A stretch of 45,219 nucleotides of DNA from assembly GCA_036397855.1 (NCBI GenBank), contig DASWID010000112.1, positions 1 to 45,219 of the forward strand. Direction: 5' to 3'. The notes beneath the pieces are model-generated. The model saw only the letters and a program-made list of their open reading frames with translations, had not been told where the DNA came from and ran no database searches. Below, one piece after another: positions 31,375 to 39,720 of this stretch. The position numbers were made by a program, and so were the translations under genes. Source of the DNA: Thermodesulfobacteriota bacterium (GTDB taxonomy: Bacteria; Desulfobacterota_D; UBA1144; Nemesobacterales; CSP1-2). Numbering within the stretch: position 1 is the first letter of the stretch; each line of letters starts with the position of its first letter.

Positions 31375-32883
31375 ATGAGATTGCCTAGGATTGTCCACAA
31401 TTGGTTAAGCTACGCCGGTGCGGCTATATCGGCTTTGTCGCTAATTGTTTTTATCTTCTTATTTGCCCTTCACTCAATTGTTGATACCTCAGAAGTACCC
31501 TACGCCGGGCTGATCATCTTCGTATTAATACCGATGATTTTTGTTTTTGGTATGATCCTTATCCCGATTGGCATGCTCTTCGAGTGGCAACGTTTCAGAA
31601 ACACAGGTATAAGATCATTGCCGCGGTTCCCAATAATCGACCTGAATAACCCTCACCAAAGGAATGCGACATTAATCTTTTTTGTGGGTTCGATCCTACT
31701 GATAATTCTTGTCACCTTAAGCGGTTATAAAGCCTACCATGTTACTGATTCTGTGGCCTTCTGCGGCACACTTTGCCACAGTGTGATGCAACCGGAGTAC
31801 ACCGCTTATCAGAATTCGCCACATGCAAGGGTTCGCTGCGTTGACTGCCACGTAGGACCAGGGGCAGACTGGTTTGTAAAGTCTAAAATGTCAGGACTAT
31901 ACCAGGTTTATGCCGTTCTCTTAAACAAATACCCGAGGCCGATTCCAGTCCCAATCGAGAGCTTGCGCCCGGCACAGGAGACATGTGAGCAGTGCCACTG
32001 GCCTGAGCAGTTTTTTGGCGCTCAACAAAAAAGACTGCTTCATTTCTTGCCTGATGAGAATAATACTCGTTGGGATATTAATCTGCTAATCAGAACCGGA
32101 GGGGGCAGCCCGGAGACGGGACTGACCGAAGGAATCCATTGGCACATGAACATTGGCAATAAATTAGAGTACATTGCCACTGATGAGACGCGACAGGAGA
32201 TTCCCTGGGTAAGAACGACGAATTTGGAAACTGGACACGTGACCGAATATATGTCAACCGAAAATCCACTTTCAGATGGAGAAATCGGCAGTGCAAATAT
32301 TCGTAAGATGGACTGCATGGATTGCCACAACCGACCCACGCACATTTTCCGTTCTCCTAGTTATTCGATGAATCTCGCTTTAGGTACTGGCAAGATTGAT
32401 CCTAACCTACCCTTTATAAAACAAACCGGGGTCAAACTGCTGTCTGGAAATTATGACTCCACGGAATCGGCGTTGAAGGAAATTGAGAATGGGGTCAAAA
32501 AATTCTATCAAGACAACCATTCTGAGTTGACGAATCACAAAGAAGATTCGATTTCTGGCGCTATAGTGGAGATCCAGGACATTTATCAGAACAACTTTTT
32601 CCCTGATATAATGAAGGTGCGGTGGGACGTCTACCCGAATAACATCGGCCACCTGAATTTCCCCGGCTGCTATCGCTGCCATGATGGACTTCATAAGAGT
32701 GCTGATGGAAAGGTGATCACGAATAAGTGTACTGCCTGCCATACTATTATATCGCAGGGAACGCCAGAGAATATGGAGTATTCAATGGAACCGGATGGGC
32801 TTGCATTTCGGCATCCCGAGGATATCGGAGAGATGTGGAAGGAGATAAAGTGTAGCGACTGCCACACCGGCGGACTGCCATGA
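31375..32883 (+). CDS. NapC/NirT-like heptaheme cytochrome c with membrane anchors
   Basis: 502 residues. GGGAGG lies ahead of the ATG. Two to three N-terminal helices are followed by a NapC/NirT-type segment. The first heme motif is unusual, CGTLCH (CxxxCH), in AFCGTLCHSVMQPEYTAY, with the nearby Met and downstream His typical of this family. Six CXXCH sites follow (CVDCH, CEQCH, CMDCH, CYRCH, CTACH, CSDCH). Similar long NapC/NirT relatives in Geobacter-type genomes share the C-x3-CH first motif. It probably oxidises quinol and passes electrons to periplasmic cytochromes. It is the last plus-strand gene before the convergence point. Confidence 0.85.
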   Translation: MRLPRIVHNWLSYAGAAISALSLIVFIFLFALHSIVDTSEVPYAGLIIFVLIPMIFVFGMILIPIGMLFEWQRFRNTGIRSLPRFPIIDLNNPHQRNATLIFFVGSILLIILVTLSGYKAYHVTDSVAFCGTLCHSVMQPEYTAYQNSPHARVRCVDCHVGPGADWFVKSKMSGLYQVYAVLLNKYPRPIPVPIESLRPAQETCEQCHWPEQFFGAQQKRLLHFLPDENNTRWDINLLIRTGGGSPETGLTEGIHWHMNIGNKLEYIATDETRQEIPWVRTTNLETGHVTEYMSTENPLSDGEIGSANIRKMDCMDCHNRPTHIFRSPSYSMNLALGTGKIDPNLPFIKQTGVKLLSGNYDSTESALKEIENGVKKFYQDNHSELTNHKEDSISGAIVEIQDIYQNNFFPDIMKVRWDVYPNNIGHLNFPGCYRCHDGLHKSADGKVITNKCTACHTIISQGTPENMEYSMEPDGLAFRHPEDIGEMWKEIKCSDCHTGGLP

Positions 32884-32953
32884 ATCGACTCAGTTATTCG
32901 ATTTAGGGTCTCGAAAAAAACAACGGACTGAGGTTGTAAGGACTTGAATACTC

Positions 32954-33598
32954 TTAGGGCTTTACCTCTATTAATCCCTTTCGAATGGCAAATTTTATGA
33001 GTTCGGTTCGGCTGTGAATATTAAGCTTTTCCATTATGTGTGTTCTATGGCCCATCACAGTTTTAACACTCATGTAAAGCATATCAGCAATCTCATTGTT
33101 CTTATAGCCCTCTGCGACGAGCTTTAGCACCTGTTTTTCTCTATTAGTGAGGTTTTCGTAAAGGTCCTCCTCAATGTCTTTATCCCTTGTTTGCAGGTAC
33201 CCCTCTATCACGGCAGGAGCTACATCGGGATACAAAAATGAGCTGCCTCTATTCACTGCCTGGATGGCGGATATAAGCTCTGTACTCGTTGCTTTTTTAA
33301 GAACATAGCCAGAAGCACCCGCTTTTAAGAACCTGTATATGTACTCTTTATTATCATACTGGGTAAGGACGATTATTTTTGTCTGGGGACAGGCATTTCG
33401 TATCTCCAGCGTAGCTTCGAGCCCTCCCAGTCCAGGCATAGCTATGTCCATTAGCACCACATCTGGCTTGAGCTTTCGGGTCTTTTCTATAGCTTCCCCA
33501 CCATCGGTGGCATCGCCTACGACCTCAATGTCTCCGCAACTCTCAAGAAGTGCCTTTATGCCTTCACGTATAAGGGCGTGGTCATCGGCGATAAGCAC
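32954..33598 (-). CDS. NarL/FixJ-type response regulator
   Basis: 214 residues. The receiver domain has the phosphorylation Asp in PDVVLMDIAMPG and acidic residues in IADDH. The C-terminal LuxR-type HTH reads NLTNREKQVLKLVAEGYKNN then EIADMLYMSVKTVMGHR. It is the partner of the histidine kinase encoded directly upstream. The GTG at 33598 gives a protein starting MLIADDH, slightly short. A GGGAGG at 33628-33623 is better spaced for an in-frame ATC at 33613, which would start MSNIKVLIADDH, the usual family N-terminus. Confidence 0.92.
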   Translation of the reverse strand: MLIADDHALIREGIKALLESCGDIEVVGDATDGGEAIEKTRKLKPDVVLMDIAMPGLGGLEATLEIRNACPQTKIIVLTQYDNKEYIYRFLKAGASGYVLKKATSTELISAIQAVNRGSSFLYPDVAPAVIEGYLQTRDKDIEEDLYENLTNREKQVLKLVAEGYKNNEIADMLYMSVKTVMGHRTHIMEKLNIHSRTELIKFAIRKGLIEVKP

Positions 33599-33614
33599 CT
33601 TTATATTACTGATT

Positions 33615-35471
33615 TTAACTCACCTCCCTCAATGGAACCGTAACTACAACCCTTGTCCCAGATCCGGGTTGTGACTGTACTTCAAGCTTTCCATCAAGAA
33701 GTAAGACCCTTTCCTTCATTCCGAGAAGTCCGAGCCCCCGGCTACCCGCCTTTGTACTTGATATACTCTCTAAATCAAATCCATTGCCATCATCTTCTAT
33801 CTCTAATGTAATGAGGCTATCTTCGAGTTCCAGATTAATAATAACATTTTCAGCTTGAGAGTGCTTGGCTATATTCGTTATAGCCTCTTGAGCAACTCTA
33901 AATAGCACAGTTTCGATCTGGGTTTGAAACCTTTTTTCAAACAGATTCCCCTCGTAGCGGAAATTAATGCCCAAGGGCTTGAGGCGTTCTTCTGCATACC
34001 ACTTTATAGCAGCAGAAAGCCCGAGGTCATCAAGAATAGCAGGACGGAGGTCAAAAATCATGCGGTGCGTGCTATCTATAGCACGAAGTGCAAGTTTCCT
34101 TGCATTATCTATTTTCACTTCAAGCAACTTAGGTGCACTCGCCTCTCTTATTGCTTCGAGGGAAATAAGCATTGCAGCAAGAGTTTGGCTCATTTCATCG
34201 TGTAACTCCCTTGCAATCCTCTTCCGTTCTTCTTCTTGGGCTGAGATTATCCTACGGAGGAGTTCTCCTCGCTTCTCCTCCTTCTTCCTGAGTTCCTCAT
34301 ACAGGGAAAAGGTTTCTTTTGTTCTCTCATCCACCCTTCTCTCAAGTTCTCCTGTCCACGCAGCGATTTCATCCAGGGAATTCTTGAGCTTAATCCTCAT
34401 TTCATCCAGGGTTTTCCCAAGTTGCCCGATTTCATCATCTCCGGATATAGAAATAGGCTCAAAGAGATTGCCAGAAGCAATTCTCCGGGCAGACATTGTT
34501 AAAGATTTAACTGGTGCAATAACGCTCTGAGCTACCCCTAGGGTTAAAATTAGAGCGACTACAAACAATACGGCGCCAAACGTAAAAAAGCGTCTTTTCA
34601 TGCTTTCCACGGGAGCAAGGGCTTCACTCTCAGCCTGTCTAATATCAATTCCCCAAGGGATGTCTGAGAGAGGAGCAAAAGCCATGATCTCTTTTTTTGG
34701 CTTACCCGTTATCCCCTCCTCGTGGCAACTGTGGCATGTGCCTACGCTGGACCGCCCTGTCTTGATAAGTCCTGAAAGGAATCCGCCATGGTCGCTTTCA
34801 GTTAAGATGTTTCCCGACTTGGTAGAGGCTAAAACAAACCCGTTTCCATCTATAATTTCGATATACCCTGTCTCCCCAATCTTTACTGGCCGGATAACCC
34901 TAGGCAATGCAGCTCCGGTAGGATCAACTTCCCCTCCTACGAGACCCAAAGTTCTTCCATTCTTAACTATAGGGATCAGAGCGAATACCGCCTTTTTTGC
35001 TTGAGGCCTTATCTCAAACAAATTAGAAACGATAGGCTTCCCTGTAAGAATAGACTCTCTAACAGGGGAAAAATCCCCGAAGTTTGCTTCGGCGAGAGCA
35101 GGACGAGGCGGTTCTATCCACAAGATATGCCCTTTGCTGTCAAGCAAAAACACATTGGCGAAAATGGACCGCAATAATGCATTATGAAGAGCGGCTTTTT
35201 CCGGTCCCAGGTCTTCGTCTGCCAGATTGACGCCCTTGGAGAAAGCAACGTCTTGAAGATACATAAGATTCTGCCTGATTAAATCCTCGAGATTGCTCGC
35301 AACCGTTTGGGCAAGCACGAGCCGCTCTCGAAGCATTTGGTTGACACTGTCACGCATATTGAGAAAATCTGAGACACCGAGTATTACTAGTATGGTCAGC
35401 ATACCAGAGGCACTGAGTAAGATTATTCTCCTTCGCAAGCTGGGTCTTTCAAAAAAGGATTTTAAGCCCAT
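33615..35471 (-). CDS. Sensor histidine kinase with c-type heme motif in its periplasmic domain
   Basis: 618 residues from the ATG at 35471 (one base after the upstream stop; a further in-frame ATG at 35513 would overlap that gene). The order is TM1 about 15-35, a large Cache-like periplasmic sensor with TCHSCHEE (CXXCH at 246-250), TM2 about 296-316, HAMP, coiled coil, HisKA_3 with phospho-accepting His424 (ARELHDEMSQT), and HATPase_c (AITNIAKHSQA, DDGNGFD, GLGLLGMKERV). The kinase core is NarX/UhpB-like and matches the LuxR-type regulator next to it. The CXXCH would covalently bind heme through the Ccm system, making this a probable redox or gas sensor. Confidence 0.92.
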   Translation of the reverse strand: MGLKSFFERPSLRRRIILLSASGMLTILVILGVSDFLNMRDSVNQMLRERLVLAQTVASNLEDLIRQNLMYLQDVAFSKGVNLADEDLGPEKAALHNALLRSIFANVFLLDSKGHILWIEPPRPALAEANFGDFSPVRESILTGKPIVSNLFEIRPQAKKAVFALIPIVKNGRTLGLVGGEVDPTGAALPRVIRPVKIGETGYIEIIDGNGFVLASTKSGNILTESDHGGFLSGLIKTGRSSVGTCHSCHEEGITGKPKKEIMAFAPLSDIPWGIDIRQAESEALAPVESMKRRFFTFGAVLFVVALILTLGVAQSVIAPVKSLTMSARRIASGNLFEPISISGDDEIGQLGKTLDEMRIKLKNSLDEIAAWTGELERRVDERTKETFSLYEELRKKEEKRGELLRRIISAQEEERKRIARELHDEMSQTLAAMLISLEAIREASAPKLLEVKIDNARKLALRAIDSTHRMIFDLRPAILDDLGLSAAIKWYAEERLKPLGINFRYEGNLFEKRFQTQIETVLFRVAQEAITNIAKHSQAENVIINLELEDSLITLEIEDDGNGFDLESISSTKAGSRGLGLLGMKERVLLLDGKLEVQSQPGSGTRVVVTVPLREVS

Positions 35472-35472
35472 C

Positions 35473-36033
35473 TCAATGGTGAATGCTCCTTGCGATTTTA
35501 AGTAAATCCTCAACGGACCCGTTAGATATTAAAACCATCTTTCTATCCCCTTCTTTCCAACTTAGCTGGATCCACTGGTTTCCATTTTCTCCCACACCGA
35601 TTTTTAGTGTGCCTTTCGCTCCACCGACCGAGATTTGAGTCTCTCCGGAATGCCTTTTAGGTTCCACAAAATCAAATCCCACACCTTTGCTTTCATCTTT
35701 ATTTGAAATAATTTGGTGAATTACTAAGCTAGGGCTACCATGTACTTGTGAAAGGAATACCAGTGTTATGATAAGGGAGGGCTTTCTTACCACCTTGATT
35801 TCTTTAGGCGGCCAGATGAGATAATCTGGGAAGTATGATGGAAGAAAAATTCTTAATCCAAGTGAATATTCAGCTTCTTCTACGCTACTGTAAAATTTCT
35901 GTTCGCTTTCCTGTATATATGCGGGGACTTTTTTCAAAACGTATAGTGATATCAATACCACACACATCAAGATAGTGATAGATAACACTATTTTCGACAT
36001 TTCTCTTAAAAAGTAAGTAGCTTTTCGAGTCAT
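35473..36033 (-). CDS. Membrane-anchored DUF4367-like protein
   Basis: 186 residues. One N-terminal membrane helix (about 14-33) is followed by an extracytoplasmic domain: FLPSYFPDYLIWPPKEIKVV near its start, GGAKGTLKIGVGENGNQWIQ LSW in the middle, and a final SVEDLLKIARSI helix. The last two match the WxxxG...L-x-K-I-A-x-S-I pattern of DUF4367 domains. DUF4367 proteins often accompany regulatory membrane proteins, but the function is unknown. Encoded one base before the sensor kinase and 48 bp after the M56-type peptidase, so it may modulate either. Confidence 0.65.
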   Translation of the reverse strand: MTRKATYFLREMSKIVLSITILMCVVLISLYVLKKVPAYIQESEQKFYSSVEEAEYSLGLRIFLPSYFPDYLIWPPKEIKVVRKPSLIITLVFLSQVHGSPSLVIHQIISNKDESKGVGFDFVEPKRHSGETQISVGGAKGTLKIGVGENGNQWIQLSWKEGDRKMVLISNGSVEDLLKIARSIHH

Positions 36034-36081
36034 AGCTTTAGGCCGTTTGCCTTATTTCAAATTGTGAGAGCATTTTAACGC

Positions 36082-37098
36082 TCATACGACAAAGAATAGG
36101 AGCAAAATTAGCGAAAGAGCTGTTATTCCGAGTCGGATATTTGGATACGGAGGATTATAGATATTCTTTGGACGTACCATCCTTGTTACTCTGTTCTCGA
36201 TTCGTACCCTGTGCGAATGACTCTCAAGATTATGAACTATTGATAAGATTCTACCTCTCAAGCCAGACTTTGATATTTGAGAAAACCTATCTGCCTTACC
36301 CATCCGAAAAATTTTTACTAAGCTTGAAGCGATAGCAAGCGGCTTCCCGGTAAACGTTGAAGCAAGATCATCGCAGAGCGTCTCTCGTTCATTTATGATT
36401 CTTCGAAACTCGATAAGGACAATCGGATTATAAAACATGACAAATCGTAAAAGAAACATTACCCAACCTGTGGCGTTATCCCTTCTCAAAATATGACCCA
36501 TCTCATGGGCAAGCACCCCTTGAAGCTCTTCAAGGTCGAGAGCTTCTATGAGAGAATAGGAGATGTTGATGGAACCTTTCGTTAGCCCTTTTGCATATAT
36601 TGTAGGCTCTTTCCCATTTAATAGAAAAATCCTTGGTACGGCCATGGGTAACCTTTGCTCCAAATCTCTTATGACTCCATCAAGTTTAGGGATTGTACCA
36701 CTCTTATAAAGGGTCTTATCCTCCTCGCCAGCATAGTGATGAAGTAGTGTCGGAATAGCTTCTTGTACAAGAAAAATGACAGTTACAACTCCCAATAGGG
36801 CAATAGCTAAATGCCAAACCAAAATGCCATCACCCAATCTTAAAAGTAGCCATTGGTTTATATCGAAGATAGCCATGTCTTCACGAAACTCCAAGCTTCC
36901 GCGATGAGGATAGATCAATTGATACAGGGGGAAAGATAAAACCGGAATCAGTATTACAAGACTACGAAACCTGATTTGTAGAAGCGGACGCTCTTCATGC
37001 CATATTTTTAATAATACTTCAATAACAAGGGCTATGATAAAAGAATGCAATACACACTGAAACACATATTGACTAAAACTAAATTCCAAAAGATCCAT
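36082..37098 (-). CDS. M56 (BlaR1-like) membrane zinc metallopeptidase
   Basis: 338 residues. Several hydrophobic segments lie in the N-terminal half, then the gluzincin zinc motif HEMGH at 198-202 (GVLAHEMGHILRRDN) and a downstream E-x-x-x-D (ERETLCDDLAS) that supplies the third ligand. This is the M56/M48 pattern as in BlaR1/MecR1, but no penicillin-binding sensor domain is present: after the peptidase only a short basic region and a final membrane helix follow. No BlaI-type repressor is adjacent. It is embedded in the cytochrome operon, so regulated proteolysis of a regulator or cytochrome assembly factor is a possible role. Confidence 0.8.
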   Translation of the reverse strand: MDLLEFSFSQYVFQCVLHSFIIALVIEVLLKIWHEERPLLQIRFRSLVILIPVLSFPLYQLIYPHRGSLEFREDMAIFDINQWLLLRLGDGILVWHLAIALLGVVTVIFLVQEAIPTLLHHYAGEEDKTLYKSGTIPKLDGVIRDLEQRLPMAVPRIFLLNGKEPTIYAKGLTKGSINISYSLIEALDLEELQGVLAHEMGHILRRDNATGWVMFLLRFVMFYNPIVLIEFRRIINERETLCDDLASTFTGKPLAIASSLVKIFRMGKADRFSQISKSGLRGRILSIVHNLESHSHRVRIENRVTRMVRPKNIYNPPYPNIRLGITALSLILLLFFVV

Positions 37099-37161
37099 TT
37101 CCCTGTTCTATCAATAGACCACCTATATACCATTTCTCCCAATGAATATCTACTGAATTTA

Positions 37162-37968
37162 TTATACATTATCCCCTTTTTTGCCCCCGGCAAGTTTTTT
37201 GTTCTCTTCATTCTTAGTCCAAGATTTAATAAGCTCTGCGTATTCTAAAGGGTGATCTTTTTCCATTCTCTCTCGTGAAATCTTTCCAGTGAAAATACTT
37301 GGGTCGAATGGAAATACATCGGGATTAAAATGTGCTCCATACATATGCCAGATAATTATGACGAGAAAGGCAAGCAGAGCTTCATAGCCGTGGACAGTTT
37401 CCGCCGCGGGTATGATTACCCCGGGTAAGAATTTTGTAAAAAAGATTGGAAAGTAGAGGACAAAGCCTGAAACGATCATAAAAATCCCACCGATTACAAG
37501 TCCCCAATATTCAAACTTTTGCCTAAAATCATAGCGACCGAATTTAGGGTGCTCCTCGGAAAGCCCCATGTAGTATTTGAGCATTCCTACGGCATCGTTG
37601 AAATCTTTGAATGTTGGAACTATTGAAGGTCTTACCTTTCTCAAAAGAACAAATAGAGTAATGCGACCCAAATGCCAAACAACCAGTGCAGCAAACAGAA
37701 TACCAAACATGCGGTGGATAAAACGAGTCATGTCAATACCCCCAAGCCTCGTTATAATCCATGCTGACCAGGAGGCTTCAAAAAATTCCTGAGGGAGCCC
37801 TGTAATTACGAGTATGATAAAAAAAATCATAACTAGAAGGTGCTCTATCCTTTGAAGGGGATTAAATCTTACAAACTTATCTGGAAGACGCGTTCCTCGC
37901 GGCATAACTTCATTTTTGGAATTTTTACCTTCTTCAAGATTTATCTCATCCCTCATTCTATTATCCAT
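37162..37968 (-). CDS. Cytochrome b561-type membrane subunit
   Basis: 268 residues with four membrane helices. Candidate b-heme histidines are in RIEHLLVMIFF, RFIHRMFGILFAALVVWHLG, VHGYEALLAF and IIWHMYGAHFNPD. FTKFLPG and PFDPSIFTGKISRERM are nearly shared with the C-terminal domain of the 679-residue fused protein at 29165-31204, so the two are paralogues. It is encoded 16 bp after the nonaheme cytochrome gene and is probably its quinone-reactive membrane partner. Confidence 0.85.
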   Translation of the reverse strand: MDNRMRDEINLEEGKNSKNEVMPRGTRLPDKFVRFNPLQRIEHLLVMIFFIILVITGLPQEFFEASWSAWIITRLGGIDMTRFIHRMFGILFAALVVWHLGRITLFVLLRKVRPSIVPTFKDFNDAVGMLKYYMGLSEEHPKFGRYDFRQKFEYWGLVIGGIFMIVSGFVLYFPIFFTKFLPGVIIPAAETVHGYEALLAFLVIIIWHMYGAHFNPDVFPFDPSIFTGKISRERMEKDHPLEYAELIKSWTKNEENKKLAGGKKGDNV

Positions 37969-37984
37969 TTGAACTTTTCCTCAG

Positions 37985-39055
37985 CTATCTATTTGTCGCC
38001 ACACGCCAGACATGAAGCAAGATATGGAGCACTAGCCCGCCGATCGTAAAAGAAATAAATATCTTATAAAAGAGCTTTATATAATACACGAGGGGAGCCT
38101 TGTCAGGGCTCGGTTCGTAGTGAGAAAGCCACGCCCCAGGAAAATTTGTAGTGGCATCCGAGTGGCATTTTTTACATGTGTGTACAAGATTCGCTTTTAG
38201 TACAGGAGAATCGGGGTCAGTTACTTTGGTAATATTGTGAACCCCGTGGCAATCAGTACAAACAGGCTTCCAGGAAGTAATATCCTCTTCTTGGCCCTTA
38301 TAAAATGTAACACTTACCCCATGAAAGTCCTTAAGATAGGTTTCTAGAACCTTAGTCGAGAGCCCATATTTCTGCATGAGTGTTTCATTTGCATGACACT
38401 TCCCGCATAGCTCAGGGGTTTTTAACAGAAAGGTACGGGTTCTCGGATCGTCTATATTATGCGCATTGTGGCAATCACTACACACGGGAACGTCCGGGTT
38501 GTTTTCTTCAATTAAAGCCCTCCCGTGAATGCTTGTGCTATAAATTTCGTAGACCCCAACATGGCACTTCTTACAGGTTTGGGAAATTCTCGCTTTCGGC
38601 TTATCTGGTCTTGTTACATAATGGGCTCCATGACAATCCACGCAGACAGGAGCCCTTGTATTTCCATTTGATAGGAGACTGTAATGAATGCTCTCTAAGG
38701 TTTTTGTGTAGTTGGCAAAATGACACCGTTTACAATTCTCATAGAGAGCCAAGCTGTAGGCGCGTCTGTTTTCGAGCTCTTTTTCGGGGTGTGGATAATC
38801 TGATATGTCGCTATGACAGTCGGTACAGGCCAGTTTGTCACCATGAATCGATGAGGCGAAATTATCTGAGTTCACGTAGAGGGACATTTCCTCATTGCTC
38901 GGCAATACAATACTGAGGCTTGGATCACTATGACACCCTAGACAAAACTCTACTTCCTCTGACAACTTGGCTTCGGGCTCAGCCAGAGCAAAAATGGGAA
39001 ATATCAAGACCAAATTAACATATATGACGATCTGCGTGAGCGTAGCTAAAGACAT
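37985..39055 (-). CDS. Nonaheme periplasmic cytochrome c with C-terminal anchor
   Basis: 356 residues. Signal sequence at 1-25. Nine CXXCH motifs follow (CLGCH, CTDCH, CKRCH, CVDCH, CKKCH, CSDCH, CGKCH, CTDCH, CKKCH) in the same S-I-H-G / C-x-x-C-H-x-x-H repeat style as the 11-heme fusion. A membrane helix near the end (YKIFISFTIGGLVLHILLHV) anchors it. With the following cytochrome b gene it forms a split counterpart of the fused protein. Nine c hemes plus a b-type partner resemble the CbcL composition of Geobacter, though split in two genes. Confidence 0.88.
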   Translation of the reverse strand: MSLATLTQIVIYVNLVLIFPIFALAEPEAKLSEEVEFCLGCHSDPSLSIVLPSNEEMSLYVNSDNFASSIHGDKLACTDCHSDISDYPHPEKELENRRAYSLALYENCKRCHFANYTKTLESIHYSLLSNGNTRAPVCVDCHGAHYVTRPDKPKARISQTCKKCHVGVYEIYSTSIHGRALIEENNPDVPVCSDCHNAHNIDDPRTRTFLLKTPELCGKCHANETLMQKYGLSTKVLETYLKDFHGVSVTFYKGQEEDITSWKPVCTDCHGVHNITKVTDPDSPVLKANLVHTCKKCHSDATTNFPGAWLSHYEPSPDKAPLVYYIKLFYKIFISFTIGGLVLHILLHVWRVATNR

Positions 39056-39094
39056 CGATGCATCTTTTGGACCCCTTTATCTTATGACCTCATA

Positions 39095-39556
39095 TTAACT
39101 TTTATTCGCCTCTTCGCGCTTCTTTGCGATTTCCTTTTCTAGTTCGCTGAGAAGGTCGGGAGCCCTGGGTTTTTTCTCTTCTTTTAGACCCTCCTGAAAC
39201 TGTTGCCTTTCGCCCCTTTCAGATCGTCTTCGCCACGTGAGGTAGGCCACCCCGGGTATCCAATGCAGAGTAGCTTCTCTCAGCAGGCTCTCCCCTAGCA
39301 ACCGCAATCCCAGTAGCGCTTTGCTAGCCATGAGACCCAAAACCATCGCAAACGAGATAAACGGCAAGAAGATCACGTACATTAGCCCCATAATTGGTCC
39401 CAACACAATCATGGCTATGGGCTGTATGTTGACGTACCGTTCGTCACTTGCGCCCGGTAAAGGGTCGCTTTCATTCTCTATAGTGACAAAATCCCTTCGC
39501 TTGAGACTGAGATAAATTCCCTTCTTTACGACTTCATTACCAAAGTACCTTTTCAT
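39095..39556 (-). CDS. Conserved-looking membrane protein of unknown function (153 aa)
   Basis: 153 residues. GGGGG lies 8-12 bases ahead of the ATG. The N-terminal ~45 residues are hydrophilic (KRYFGNEVVKKGIYLSLKRR, then PLPGASDERYVN), followed by two hydrophobic segments (IAMIVLGPIMGLMYVIFLPF, then ISFAMVLGLMASKALLG), WIPGVAYLTW, and a long charged coiled-coil tail. As I recall, similar proteins recur beside multiheme cytochrome genes in metal-reducing bacteria, but no function is known. It is encoded 39 bp before the nonaheme cytochrome. Confidence 0.6.
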   Translation of the reverse strand: MKRYFGNEVVKKGIYLSLKRRDFVTIENESDPLPGASDERYVNIQPIAMIVLGPIMGLMYVIFLPFISFAMVLGLMASKALLGLRLLGESLLREATLHWIPGVAYLTWRRRSERGERQQFQEGLKEEKKPRAPDLLSELEKEIAKKREEANKS

Positions 39557-39720
39557 GATTATTACCCCCTTTTTTTGATCTCACCTTTAATATAGTAAAA
39601 GGGGGCTAGTCCTTGCAATAGGGAAAACGCCCTAATTTTAGGTGAAAAAATACCCTGTTTTTCATATTCAAATGACCTATGCTATAACGAGAGCTAATGT
39701 TTATTTTGTCCAGACCTATT

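Noticed and set aside
33967-34530. 187-codon open frame antisense to the histidine kinase
   Set aside because: Low-complexity Ser/Arg-rich translation lying wholly within a clear kinase gene on the other strand.
35472-35513. Upstream ATG at 35513 for the sensor kinase
   Set aside because: It would overlap the DUF4367-like gene; the ATG one base after that gene's stop is better and keeps a normal TM1.
38380-38916. 178-codon plus-strand frame opposite the nonaheme cytochrome
   Set aside because: It is a shadow of the CXXCH-rich gene, with no independent motif or ribosome binding site.
39600-39660. Sigma-54-like GG...GC promoter on the minus strand before 39556
   Set aside because: The GG to GC spacing is 13 rather than 10 bases, so it does not meet the consensus.
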